Assembly: GCA_011046015.1 (NCBI GenBank)
Contig: DSBO01000142.1
Coordinates: 1-13,542 of the forward strand
Length of the DNA: 13,542 bases
DNA from: Thioalkalivibrio sp.
GTDB lineage: Bacteria; Pseudomonadota; Gammaproteobacteria; SpSt-1174
Direction of reading: 5' to 3'
Shown here in pieces: positions 1-6,597 of this stretch (the stretch's first letter is position 1; every line of letters starts with the position of its first letter). The notes under the pieces are model-generated. The model had not been told where the DNA came from and did not search any database. It saw nothing but the letters and a program-made list of their open reading frames with translations. The position numbers and the translations under genes are program-made.

Positions 1-44
1 ACGTGCCTGAGATCGCGCTGGGTGATACGGGTGTTGTTCGACAC
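1..44 (-). CDS. 5' end of an unidentified gene, cut by the left edge
   Basis: A minus-strand reading frame opens with GTG at 44 and reads V-S-N-N-T-R-I-T-Q-R-D-L-R-H (initiator read as Met) before leaving the window. A good Shine-Dalgarno stretch, GAGAGGA on the minus strand (about 50-56), lies roughly five bases upstream of the GTG. That spacing is the main support for a real start. Fourteen residues are too few to assign a family and I do not recognise it. It lies downstream of the aminomutase gene on the same strand, but an intrinsic terminator separates them, so it probably has its own promoter in about 50-110. Confidence 0.45.
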   Translation of the reverse strand, partial: MSNNTRITQRDLRH

Positions 45-111
45 GCTAATCCTCTCTTCTCGTGGACTTGCCGGTTGCTGTGTGATGCTAGTGAAAGTAT
101 CGCTCAGAAGA

Positions 112-135
112 AAGGCCGCGTGAAAACGCGGCCTT
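112..135 (-). terminator. Intrinsic terminator after the KamA-family gene
   Basis: A perfect 10-base-pair inverted repeat (112-121 and 126-135, AAGGCCGCGT/ACGCGGCCTT) encloses a four-base loop. Read on the minus strand it starts 24 bases past the aminomutase stop codon and is followed by the T-rich stretch TCTTCT. This fits Rho-independent termination of the minus-strand gene. On the plus strand the loop reads GAAA and no T-tract follows, so it is unlikely to work in that direction. Confidence 0.75.
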
Positions 136-158
136 CGTCGGGATACTGCCCTCGCTAC

Positions 159-1523
159 CTAGCTGATTCGGCCGGTCATGGCGCGGTACTCGTCCTCGAA
201 GAAGAACTTTTCCTCGCCGAAGGCGGGCTTGAGGTCGTTGAGCCAGGTGGCCTCCTCGTCGTATCTGGCGAAGAACGGCCGCTGCACCCAGTCCGGGTTG
301 CGCCCCTGGATGAAACGCAGCACAAAGACCTTCTGGCCATTGATCTCGCTCACCCCCTGGATCTCGACCTTGCCCGGCCCGGCACTCATGGATGGTCCGC
401 GGGCCGTGCGTGCCAGGCCAGATACCTGCTGCATGGCGTCACGGTAGATCTTCCAGGCCCTGGCCAGCGGCACCTCGAAGTAGCACTTTGCGCCGGTGTC
501 GCGCTCCACGAACATGTAGTACGGGATGATCCCCAGGCGCACCTGCTCGCGCCACATGCGGGCCCAGTCGTCGGCATTGTCGTTGATGTGCGCGATCAGC
601 GGCCCCTGACTGCGGATCTGTGCGCCGGTGGCGCGGATACGACGGATGGCCTCGTGGCAGATGTCGGTATCCATTTCGCGCCAGTGATTGAAGTGCGCCA
701 TCAGCGCCACGTGCTTACCGGCCTGCACCAGGCGAGCCAGCAGGTCCAGCAGCTCGTCGGCATCCGGGTCGGTGACGAAGCGGTAGGGCCAGAAGGTCAG
801 TGCCTTGGTGCCGATGCGCACCGTCTGCACGTGGGCCAGATCGTCCTCCAGCAGCGGTTCCAGATACTGCTTGAGGTTGCTGGTCTTCATCACCATCGGA
901 TCACCGCCGGTCATGAGCAGGTCGGTAACGTCCGGATGCCCTCGCAGGTAGGCCACCAGGCTGTCGGCCTCGCGACTGGCGATCCGCAGCTCCTTGTCAC
1001 CCACGAACTGCGCCCAGCGGAAGCAGAAAGTGCAGTAGGAATGACAGGTCTGCCCCTGCGCCGGAAAGAACAACACAGTCTCGCGGTACTTGTGCTGGAG
1101 ACCGTTGATCACCTCACCATTGACCTTGGGCAGATTGAGCTGCATCTGACCGGCCGGGTGCGGGTTGAGCCCGGCACGGATTTCATTCGCCAGGGCCTGG
1201 ATCTCTTTCTTGTCGGCGCCGGCCCGATGCAGTGCCGCCATGCGCTGGAAGTCCTCCTCGGCGAGCATGCCCTTCTGCGGGAAGGTCAGCTGGAAGATCG
1301 GATCTTCCGGCACCCTGTTCCAGTCGATCAGCTCGTCAATGACGTACTGGTTGACGCGAAACGGCAGGACGCTCGCCACGACCTGCATCTCGAAACGTTG
1401 TTCTTCCGGCAATTTAGCCAGCGGCTTGATACGGTCCAGATGACGGTCCGTATGCACCTCGAACGCACGCGGCTCGAAGTCCTCGCTGGAAACGGCTTCG
1501 AACTTGAGAGCTGCGGTTCTCAT
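159..1523 (-). CDS. KamA-family radical SAM aminomutase (lysine 2,3-aminomutase-like, substrate probably not lysine)
   Basis: A 454-residue PLP- and SAM-dependent amino-acid 2,3-aminomutase homologue, which would move the alpha-amino group to the beta carbon. Seen: the 4Fe-4S motif CxxxCxxC at C160, C164 and C167; Arg169 two residues after the last Cys, where lysine 2,3-aminomutase has the carboxylate-binding Arg134; a GGDP SAM-contact motif at 206-209; and the PLP lysine K385 in GPGK. In an ungapped alignment back from that lysine, the two aspartates that hold the lysine side-chain amine in the clostridial enzyme (Asp293, Asp330) fall on Arg341 and Ser378. Clostridial glutamate 2,3-aminomutase, as I recall, also replaces both, with Lys and Asn. 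I infer a non-lysine, possibly acidic substrate. It is too long for EpmB, which has about 340 residues. The ATG start has GAGGTGG (1531-1537) seven bases upstream. Family is firm, substrate is not. Confidence 0.9.
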   Translation of the reverse strand: MRTAALKFEAVSSEDFEPRAFEVHTDRHLDRIKPLAKLPEEQRFEMQVVASVLPFRVNQYVIDELIDWNRVPEDPIFQLTFPQKGMLAEEDFQRMAALHRAGADKKEIQALANEIRAGLNPHPAGQMQLNLPKVNGEVINGLQHKYRETVLFFPAQGQTCHSYCTFCFRWAQFVGDKELRIASREADSLVAYLRGHPDVTDLLMTGGDPMVMKTSNLKQYLEPLLEDDLAHVQTVRIGTKALTFWPYRFVTDPDADELLDLLARLVQAGKHVALMAHFNHWREMDTDICHEAIRRIRATGAQIRSQGPLIAHINDNADDWARMWREQVRLGIIPYYMFVERDTGAKCYFEVPLARAWKIYRDAMQQVSGLARTARGPSMSAGPGKVEIQGVSEINGQKVFVLRFIQGRNPDWVQRPFFARYDEEATWLNDLKPAFGEEKFFFEDEYRAMTGRIS

Positions 1524-1606
1524 TTCGTTACCACCTCACTACTTGTAGTTATCGACAGAACGCAGCCTGTGCGTCCCGGTGTGGCCTCGTCGGCCAGCGC
1601 ATGCCA

Positions 1607-1618
1607 TCATCGCGATGA
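1607..1618. promoter_or_regulatory. 12-base perfect palindrome, candidate operator
   Basis: TCATCGCGATGA is a perfect palindrome in the divergent intergenic region, about 84 bases upstream of the aminomutase start. Its size and place suit a dimeric regulator's site. I recognise no known regulator, and a 12-base palindrome could arise by chance. Confidence 0.25.
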
Positions 1619-1627
1619 CACAAACGA

Positions 1628-1656
1628 AAGCCGGCGTCGTAACGAGCGGCCGGCTT
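1628..1656 (-). promoter_or_regulatory. Strong hairpin upstream of the aminomutase gene, possible attenuator or terminator
   Basis: A perfect 8-base-pair stem, AAGCCGGC at 1628-1635 and GCCGGCTT at 1649-1656, encloses a 13-base loop. Read on the minus strand it is followed by TCGTTTGTG, a weakly T-rich run, and it lies about 105 bases before the aminomutase start. It could be a leader attenuator or a terminator for transcripts coming from the right. If the aminomutase promoter lies closer to its gene, the hairpin would not be transcribed with it. Confidence 0.35.
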
Positions 1657-1661
1657 GGGTG

Positions 1662-1720
1662 TTGGCGTTGCCAATTTCCGACATAACTTATCAGATTTTG
1701 CTTATTTTGGCAAATTTGGC
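1662..1720. promoter_or_regulatory. Cluster of TTGGC half-sites upstream of the PLP-enzyme gene
   Basis: TTGGC occurs at 1662-1666, 1707-1711 and 1716-1720, and its complement GCCAA at 1670-1674. The first pair forms the palindrome TTGGC-GTT-GCCAA. TTGCCAA (1668-1674) and TTGGCAA (1707-1713) form a wider inverted repeat. The surrounding 1675-1740 is conspicuously A+T-rich in a G+C-rich window, as expected of a promoter, but I could not place a convincing -35/-10 pair. Regulator unknown. Confidence 0.3.
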
Positions 1721-1748
1721 TGGTAAATCATTAAGTTAAGGAATCGTT

Positions 1749-2915
1749 ATGGGGATGGATACGGCATGGGAGCAGCGTCTGGCGGGGGAGTTTGGACTGG
1801 ACCCGGACGTCCTGCACCTCAACCACGCGGGCGTCGGGCCGTGGCCGACGTGCACCGTGACGGCCATCGAGCAGTTTGCCGAGGACAATCGGCGCCGGGG
1901 TTCAGAGCACTTCCAGCGCTGGATGCAAACCGAGACCAAGCTGCGGGGCCAGCTGCGTGCGCTGATCAATGCCGAGTCCTCGCAGGACATCGCCCTGATG
2001 AAGAGCACCTCCGAGGCCCTGTCGGTGGTGGCCTACGGCATCGAATGGCAGTTGGGCGACCGCATCGTGACCGCCAGCCAGGAGTTCCCGTCCAATCGCA
2101 TCGTCTGGGAATCCCTGCGCACCCGCTACGGCGTGGAGGTCGTGCATGTCGACCTCAAGGGCGAAGCCGAACCGGAGACCGCGATCGAGGCAGCGATGGC
2201 AGACGGCGTGCGCCTGGTGGCCCTGAGCGCCGTTCAGTATGCCGACGGACTGCGGCTCGATCTTGAACGCATCGGCCGCGTCTGTCAGGCGCAGGGCGCG
2301 CTCTTCTGCGTCGACGGCATCCAGCAGATCGGCGCCCTGCCCTTCGACGTGCGCGCCATCGGTGCCGATTTCGTCGCCGCCGATGGTCACAAGTGGATGC
2401 TCGCCCCCGAAGGACTGGCGCTGTTCTACTGTCGGGCGGCACTGCGCGACCAGCTGGTGTTGCGCCAGTACGGCTGGCACATGGTTCAACACATGGGCGA
2501 TTTCGATAGCCCGACGTGGGCGCCGGCCGATTCCGCGCGCCGCTTCGAGTGTGGCAGCGCTAACAATCTCGGTATCCACGCCCTGTCGGCGAGCCTGGGC
2601 CTGCTACTCGAGGTCGGCATGGTCCGTGTGGGGGGGGCGGTGCTGGCAAAAACCGACCATCTGGTTACCGCCCTCGAGGCGGCCGGTTTCGAGATCCTGT
2701 CCGACCGCTCGGATGCGCGTCGCTCGGGCATCGTTACCTTCAGGCATCCGCAATGCGCGAGCGAGACCCTGTATCAGCGCCTGCAGGCAGCAGGCGTGAT
2801 GTGCGCACTGCGCGGTGGTGGCGTGCGTTACTCCCCGCATTTCTACACCCCGGACACCGTACTCGATCGTGCCGTTGATGCGGCCTGCCGCGCCGCTCAT
2901 CGGCCAGACGGATAA
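1749..2915 (+). CDS. Aminotransferase class V-fold PLP-dependent enzyme
   Basis: A 388-residue fold-type I PLP enzyme of the class V aminotransferase / cysteine desulfurase-like group. Seen: an N-terminal LNHAG motif (24-28); the pyridine-nitrogen aspartate D189 in CVDGIQQ; the Schiff-base lysine K215 in ADGHKW; and a C-terminal RYSPHFY motif whose Arg360 probably binds the substrate carboxylate. Lining up the R-x-G region puts Arg360 near the place of the reactive Cys of SufS-type desulfurases, and no Cys follows, so a group II cysteine desulfurase role is unlikely. It could be an aminotransferase, lyase or epimerase; I cannot name the substrate. The ATG at 1749 has AAGGA (1738-1742) six bases upstream. 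A second ATG lies two codons in. It is divergent from the aminomutase, another PLP enzyme of amino acids, so shared regulation or a shared pathway is possible but not shown. Confidence 0.88.
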   Translation: MGMDTAWEQRLAGEFGLDPDVLHLNHAGVGPWPTCTVTAIEQFAEDNRRRGSEHFQRWMQTETKLRGQLRALINAESSQDIALMKSTSEALSVVAYGIEWQLGDRIVTASQEFPSNRIVWESLRTRYGVEVVHVDLKGEAEPETAIEAAMADGVRLVALSAVQYADGLRLDLERIGRVCQAQGALFCVDGIQQIGALPFDVRAIGADFVAADGHKWMLAPEGLALFYCRAALRDQLVLRQYGWHMVQHMGDFDSPTWAPADSARRFECGSANNLGIHALSASLGLLLEVGMVRVGGAVLAKTDHLVTALEAAGFEILSDRSDARRSGIVTFRHPQCASETLYQRLQAAGVMCALRGGGVRYSPHFYTPDTVLDRAVDAACRAAHRPDG

Positions 2916-2929
2916 TCACGCGTACTCCA

Positions 2930-2957
2930 GAACACGCCTGGCAAAAGATTGTCTAGA
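2930..2957 (+). promoter_or_regulatory. Possible ECF-type promoter for the hydrolase-fadE unit
   Basis: GAACAC (2930-2935) and TCTAGA (2952-2957) are 16 bases apart. They resemble the RpoE/AlgU pattern GAAC-N16-TCTRA, with four of five -10 bases matching. TAGACT (2954-2959), preceded by C, could alternatively be a sigma-70 or sigma-S -10 element, but it has no good -35. The site is 45 bases upstream of the hydrolase start, in an 87-base gap after the PLP-enzyme gene with no obvious terminator. Confidence 0.25.
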
Positions 2958-3002
2958 CTCAGTAACAGGACAACCTGAAAGTCACGCGCCGGGAGGTGTG
3001 TC

Positions 3003-3935
3003 ATGTTCAAGCGGCTGCAGGCATGGATCTGGACGCGGCTGGCTGACTGGCTGGAGATCGAACCCGCGCAACCTGATGCGCAGCCCTCCGATTTTGAGCG
3101 TCTGCGCTTCGAGGTGAAACCCTGTGACGTGGTACTGGTCGAGGGCCGCAGTCGCATCAGCGGCATCATCAAGACCATTACCGTCTCCCACTGGACGCAT
3201 GCCGCACTCTACATCGGCCGGCTGCACGACATCGAGGATCCCCGCACCCGAGAGCTGATCGAGCAGCACTGGCAGGGCGACCCAGGCGAGCAGCTGGTGA
3301 TTGAGGCCCTGCTGGGTGAGGGCACCATCATCGCCCCGCTCAGCCGCTATCGCGGTTATCACCTACGCATCTGCCGGCCGGCCGGCATCTCGCGCCGTGA
3401 CGCCTTCGGCGTGATCCAGCATGCGGCTGAACGGCTCGGCCTCAACTACGACGTGCGGCAGGTGTTCGATCTCGCACGATTCATGTTTCCCTGGAGCATC
3501 CTGCCGCGCCGCTGGCGCTCCAGCCTGTTCGTACATAACGCCGGCGCACCCACCCACAACGTGTGCTCCAGCATGATTGCCCGGGCCTTCCACTCGGTGC
3601 ACTACCCCGTACTGCCGCTGATGGTCCACGACAACGACGGCAGCGTGCGGCTCTACCAGCGCAACTTCAAGCTGTTCACGCCGAAGGATTTCGACACCTC
3701 GCCCTATTTCGAGATCATCAAGTACCCTCTGTTCGCCTTCGACGAGCTGGCCGTGTACCGCAACCTGCCCTGGGATGCGGAGGGTGCGGTGTGCGAGGAC
3801 ATTCACGATTGCTTCGACACCGTTATCGATGGGCGCCTCGTCGAGCCCCTGCGGGGCCTGCTCTCGGAGGATGAGGTGCTGGCCCAGTCCATCAGCCTGC
3901 TTGACGACATGGCACCCAAGACCTCGTCGTCCTGA
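3003..3935 (+). CDS. Permuted NlpC/P60-type cysteine hydrolase (YiiX/YebB-like)
   Basis: A 310-residue protein with the circularly permuted papain-like arrangement of the YiiX/YebB group, in which the catalytic His precedes the Cys. Seen: a CDVVLVEG strand (41-48), then His66 in HWTHAALYIG (63-72), an acidic Glu101 in VIEALLGEG (99-107), and Cys188 in HNVCSSMIARAF (185-196). These are the probable triad. I see no clear signal peptide. The start, MFKRLQAWIWTRLADWL, is basic and amphipathic and may contact membrane. The family includes peptidoglycan-type amidases and is structurally related to lipid-processing LRAT-like enzymes, so bond and substrate are open. The ATG has a strong GGAGG (2992-2996) six bases upstream. 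The stop lies 17 bases before fadE, so the two are probably co-transcribed, which hints at a lipid or acyl-linked substrate (inference). Confidence 0.82.
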   Translation: MFKRLQAWIWTRLADWLEIEPAQPDAQPSDFERLRFEVKPCDVVLVEGRSRISGIIKTITVSHWTHAALYIGRLHDIEDPRTRELIEQHWQGDPGEQLVIEALLGEGTIIAPLSRYRGYHLRICRPAGISRRDAFGVIQHAAERLGLNYDVRQVFDLARFMFPWSILPRRWRSSLFVHNAGAPTHNVCSSMIARAFHSVHYPVLPLMVHDNDGSVRLYQRNFKLFTPKDFDTSPYFEIIKYPLFAFDELAVYRNLPWDAEGAVCEDIHDCFDTVIDGRLVEPLRGLLSEDEVLAQSISLLDDMAPKTSSS

Positions 3936-3952
3936 CAAAAAAGGAATGGCCT

Positions 3953-6379
3953 ATGCTCTGGTTCGCTGTCCTGATCCTGGTCATCGCAGCGCTGGCTTAC
4001 CTGCGCGTCAACCGTGTAATCGCCACCACGGCCGTCGCGGTGACGCTCGCCACCGTCACGGCCCTGCAGGGTCTCAGCATCGGGCTGGCGGTCGCCTGGC
4101 TCTTGTTCGCGGGCGTGGCCGCCGTGGTGAATACCCCACCGCTGCGTCAGCGCCTGGTCAGTGGCCGGGTACTGTCGCTGCTGCGTTCCGCCCTGCCCTC
4201 CATCTCGCAAACCGAACGCGAGGCACTGGAAGCCGGCTCCGTGTGGTGGGACGCTGAGCTCTTCTCGGGGAAGCCGGACTGGAAGCGCCTGAGATCAACC
4301 CCCGCGTCGCGACTGAGCGAGGAGGAACAGGCCTTTCTCGACGGCCCCGTGGAACAACTCTGCGGCATGCTGGATGACTGGAAGATCACGCACGAGCACA
4401 AGGACCTCCCGCCGGAGGTATGGGCCTTCATCAAGGAGCATCGCCTGTTCGGCATGATCATTCCGAAGCAGTACGGTGGGCTGGAGTTCTCGGCACGCGG
4501 GCATTCGGAGGTGGTGATGAAGCTCGCCAGCCGCAGTCTCACCGCGGGCGTGACCGTGATGGTGCCGAATTCGCTGGGACCAGCCAAGCTGTTGCTCGAG
4601 TACGGCACCCAGGCACAGAAGGATTACTACCTGCCCCGACTGGCGCGCGGCGAGGAGATCCCCTGCTTCGCGCTCACGGGACCGGAGGCCGGCAGCGACG
4701 CCGGTTCGATCCCGGACACAGGTGTCGTTTGCCGCGGCGACTACCAGGGCGAGAAGGACGTGCTCGGCATCCACCTCAACTGGGAGAAGCGTTACATCAC
4801 GCTCGGCCCCGTCGCCACGGTGCTGGGCCTGGCCTTCCGGCTGAAAGACCCCGATCACCTGCTCGGGGAGGTGGAGGATCTAGGCATCACGCTGGCGCTG
4901 ATCCCGACGAACCTGCCAGGCATCCACATCGGCAACCGGCACTACCCGTTGAATATCCCTTTCCAGAACGGCCCCAACCGGGGCGAGGACGTATTCATCC
5001 CTCTGGAACAGATCATCGGCGGACCGCAACGCGCCGGCGAGGGCTGGCGCATGCTGATGGAATGCCTGGCCGAGGGGCGCGGGATCTCCCTGCCGGCACT
5101 GGCGACCGGCGCAGGCAAGGTGATGAGCCGTATCACCGGGGCCTACGCGCGCGTACGGCGCCAGTTCAAGGTGCCCATCGGGCGCTTCGAGGGTATCGAG
5201 GAGCCGCTGGCGCGCATCGCCGGCGAGACCTACATCATGGATGCCGCGAGACGCCTCACGCTCGCAGCCATCGACGAGGGTGAGGAACCGGCCGTGGTCT
5301 CGGCCATCATCAAGTACCAACTCACCGAACGCATGCGCAAGGTGATCAACGATGCCATGGATATCCAGGGCGGATCGGGGATCTGCCTTGGACCACGCAA
5401 CTTCATCGCCCGTGCCTACGAGGCCATTCCCATCAGTATCACGGTCGAGGGTGCCAATATCCTCACCCGCAGCATGATCATCTTCGGCCAGGGCGCGATC
5501 CGCTGTCATCCGCACCTGCTCGACGAGATCAATGCGGCGCAGGATGTCGATGAAGTGCGCGCCCTCGCGGCCTTCGACTCGGCCCTGTTCCGGCACATGG
5601 GCTACAGCTTCAGCAACCTGGTACGCGCCTTCTGGCTGGGGCTCACCAACGCGCGTCTCACGATCACACCGGGCGACCGCGAGACACGCCGCTATTATCG
5701 GCAGATCACCCGCCTGAGCGCGGCCTTCGCGCTCGTCGCGGATGTTGCACTGCTCACGCTCGGCGGCAAGCTCAAGCGCAAGGAACGGCTCTCGGGCCAC
5801 TTCGCCGACGTGCTCTCGAACCTGTACCTGTGTTCGGCCGCGCTGAAACACTGGGAAGACCAGGGCGGCCACCGAGCCGACCTGCCTCTGCTGCACTACG
5901 CCTGCCACCAGACCATCTACCGCGCTCAGCAATCGCTGCTCGCAGTGTTCTGGAACCTGCCCAACCGTCCGCTGGCCTACGTGCTGCGAGGCATCGTGTT
6001 TCCTGGCCGCAAGCCTTACCGGCCGGCCAACGATGCGCTCATCCACGAGGTCGCCTCACTGCTGCTCGAGCCCTCGCCTACTCGCGACCGGCTTACCGAA
6101 GGCATCTACCTCAGCGAAGAACCCGCGGATACCACCGGACGCATCGAGTATGCACTGCGCACCACCGTCGCCGCCGCTGCCGCGGAGCGCAAAATCACCG
6201 AAGCCGCGCGCAAGGGCCTGCTCAAGGTCAACGGCCAGATGCCCGATCTCGAGGCGGCCCTCGCTGCTGGCGTACTCGACGGCGACGAGGCCGCACACCT
6301 GCGCGAGGCCTGGCGCGCAAGTCGTGAGGCCATCATGGTGGACGACTTTACGCCGGACGAGTTGCGGCACATGCACTGA
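3953..6379 (+). CDS. fadE: Acyl-CoA dehydrogenase FadE, membrane-anchored
   Basis: FAD-dependent acyl-CoA dehydrogenase for the first step of fatty-acid beta-oxidation, making trans-2-enoyl-CoA. At 808 residues it matches the long E. coli FadE (about 814). Seen: two hydrophobic segments at about 2-18 and 22-58 that would anchor it in the inner membrane; a dehydrogenase core from about 125 with IPKQYGGLEFS (170-180), CFALTGPEAGSDAG (238-251) and RRQFKVPIG (402-410); and TVEGANILTRSM (497-508), whose Glu499 I take as the likely catalytic base. After about 520 comes the extra C-terminal domain specific to this FadE type, ending in VDDFTPDEL. Many stretches match E. coli FadE as I remember it. 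AAGGA (3941-3945) lies seven bases before the ATG. It probably shares a transcript with the hydrolase upstream. Confidence 0.96.
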   Translation: MLWFAVLILVIAALAYLRVNRVIATTAVAVTLATVTALQGLSIGLAVAWLLFAGVAAVVNTPPLRQRLVSGRVLSLLRSALPSISQTEREALEAGSVWWDAELFSGKPDWKRLRSTPASRLSEEEQAFLDGPVEQLCGMLDDWKITHEHKDLPPEVWAFIKEHRLFGMIIPKQYGGLEFSARGHSEVVMKLASRSLTAGVTVMVPNSLGPAKLLLEYGTQAQKDYYLPRLARGEEIPCFALTGPEAGSDAGSIPDTGVVCRGDYQGEKDVLGIHLNWEKRYITLGPVATVLGLAFRLKDPDHLLGEVEDLGITLALIPTNLPGIHIGNRHYPLNIPFQNGPNRGEDVFIPLEQIIGGPQRAGEGWRMLMECLAEGRGISLPALATGAGKVMSRITGAYARVRRQFKVPIGRFEGIEEPLARIAGETYIMDAARRLTLAAIDEGEEPAVVSAIIKYQLTERMRKVINDAMDIQGGSGICLGPRNFIARAYEAIPISITVEGANILTRSMIIFGQGAIRCHPHLLDEINAAQDVDEVRALAAFDSALFRHMGYSFSNLVRAFWLGLTNARLTITPGDRETRRYYRQITRLSAAFALVADVALLTLGGKLKRKERLSGHFADVLSNLYLCSAALKHWEDQGGHRADLPLLHYACHQTIYRAQQSLLAVFWNLPNRPLAYVLRGIVFPGRKPYRPANDALIHEVASLLLEPSPTRDRLTEGIYLSEEPADTTGRIEYALRTTVAAAAAERKITEAARKGLLKVNGQMPDLEAALAAGVLDGDEAAHLREAWRASREAIMVDDFTPDELRHMH

Positions 6380-6597
6380 CTGCCACTGCCGGAATCAGGC
6401 GGCTTGTGGCCACGGCACCAGGCACGATAAGGTCTGGATGTGACGGGCACGACCGGGCCCCCCGAATACCGGTCCGCCCCCGGATTGCTGCGACTGGCGC
6501 TTAGCCGTGTATCCTGTCGATTGCCGGTGCACGGCCCGACAGGGGCCATCACGGCCATCGTCAAGGATCAGAACCAATAACACCAACGGAGTCCTGA
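6380..6597 (+). promoter_or_regulatory. 218-base gap between fadE and fadI, probable fadIJ leader or promoter
   Basis: I find no convincing gene here. A weak promoter candidate is TTGCTG (6485-6490) with TGTATC/TATCCT (6508-6515) 17 to 19 bases on. After it, GGCCC (6533-6537) and GGGCC (6543-6547) can form a small five-pair hairpin in the leader. Just after the fadE stop, GTGGCCAC (6406-6413) is an 8-base palindrome, with no T-tract to make it an intrinsic terminator. I saw no FadR- or PsrA-like operator. GGAG (6588-6591) is the ribosome-binding site of fadI. The length suggests fadIJ can be transcribed separately from fadE. Confidence 0.35.

Noticed and set aside
159..1523. EpmB (EF-P beta-lysylation aminomutase)
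   Set aside because: EpmB has about 340 residues; this protein has 454, with a long N-terminal extension and a different substrate pocket. No EpmA or EF-P gene is visible.
3..1739. Long plus-strand open frame (578 codons) opposite the aminomutase gene
   Set aside because: It lies antisense to a gene with clear radical SAM and PLP motifs. Its translation is low-complexity, rich in H, V, L and R, with no recognisable domain. Such frames are common opposite G+C-rich genes.
1749..2915. SufS/CsdB-type cysteine desulfurase
   Set aside because: The reactive cysteine after the R-x-G region is missing, and no Suf, Isc or Csd partner gene is near.
4880..6046. Minus-strand open frame (388 codons) inside fadE
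   Set aside because: It is the shadow of the fadE codon pattern on the opposite strand. fadE is a full-length match to its family over the same span.
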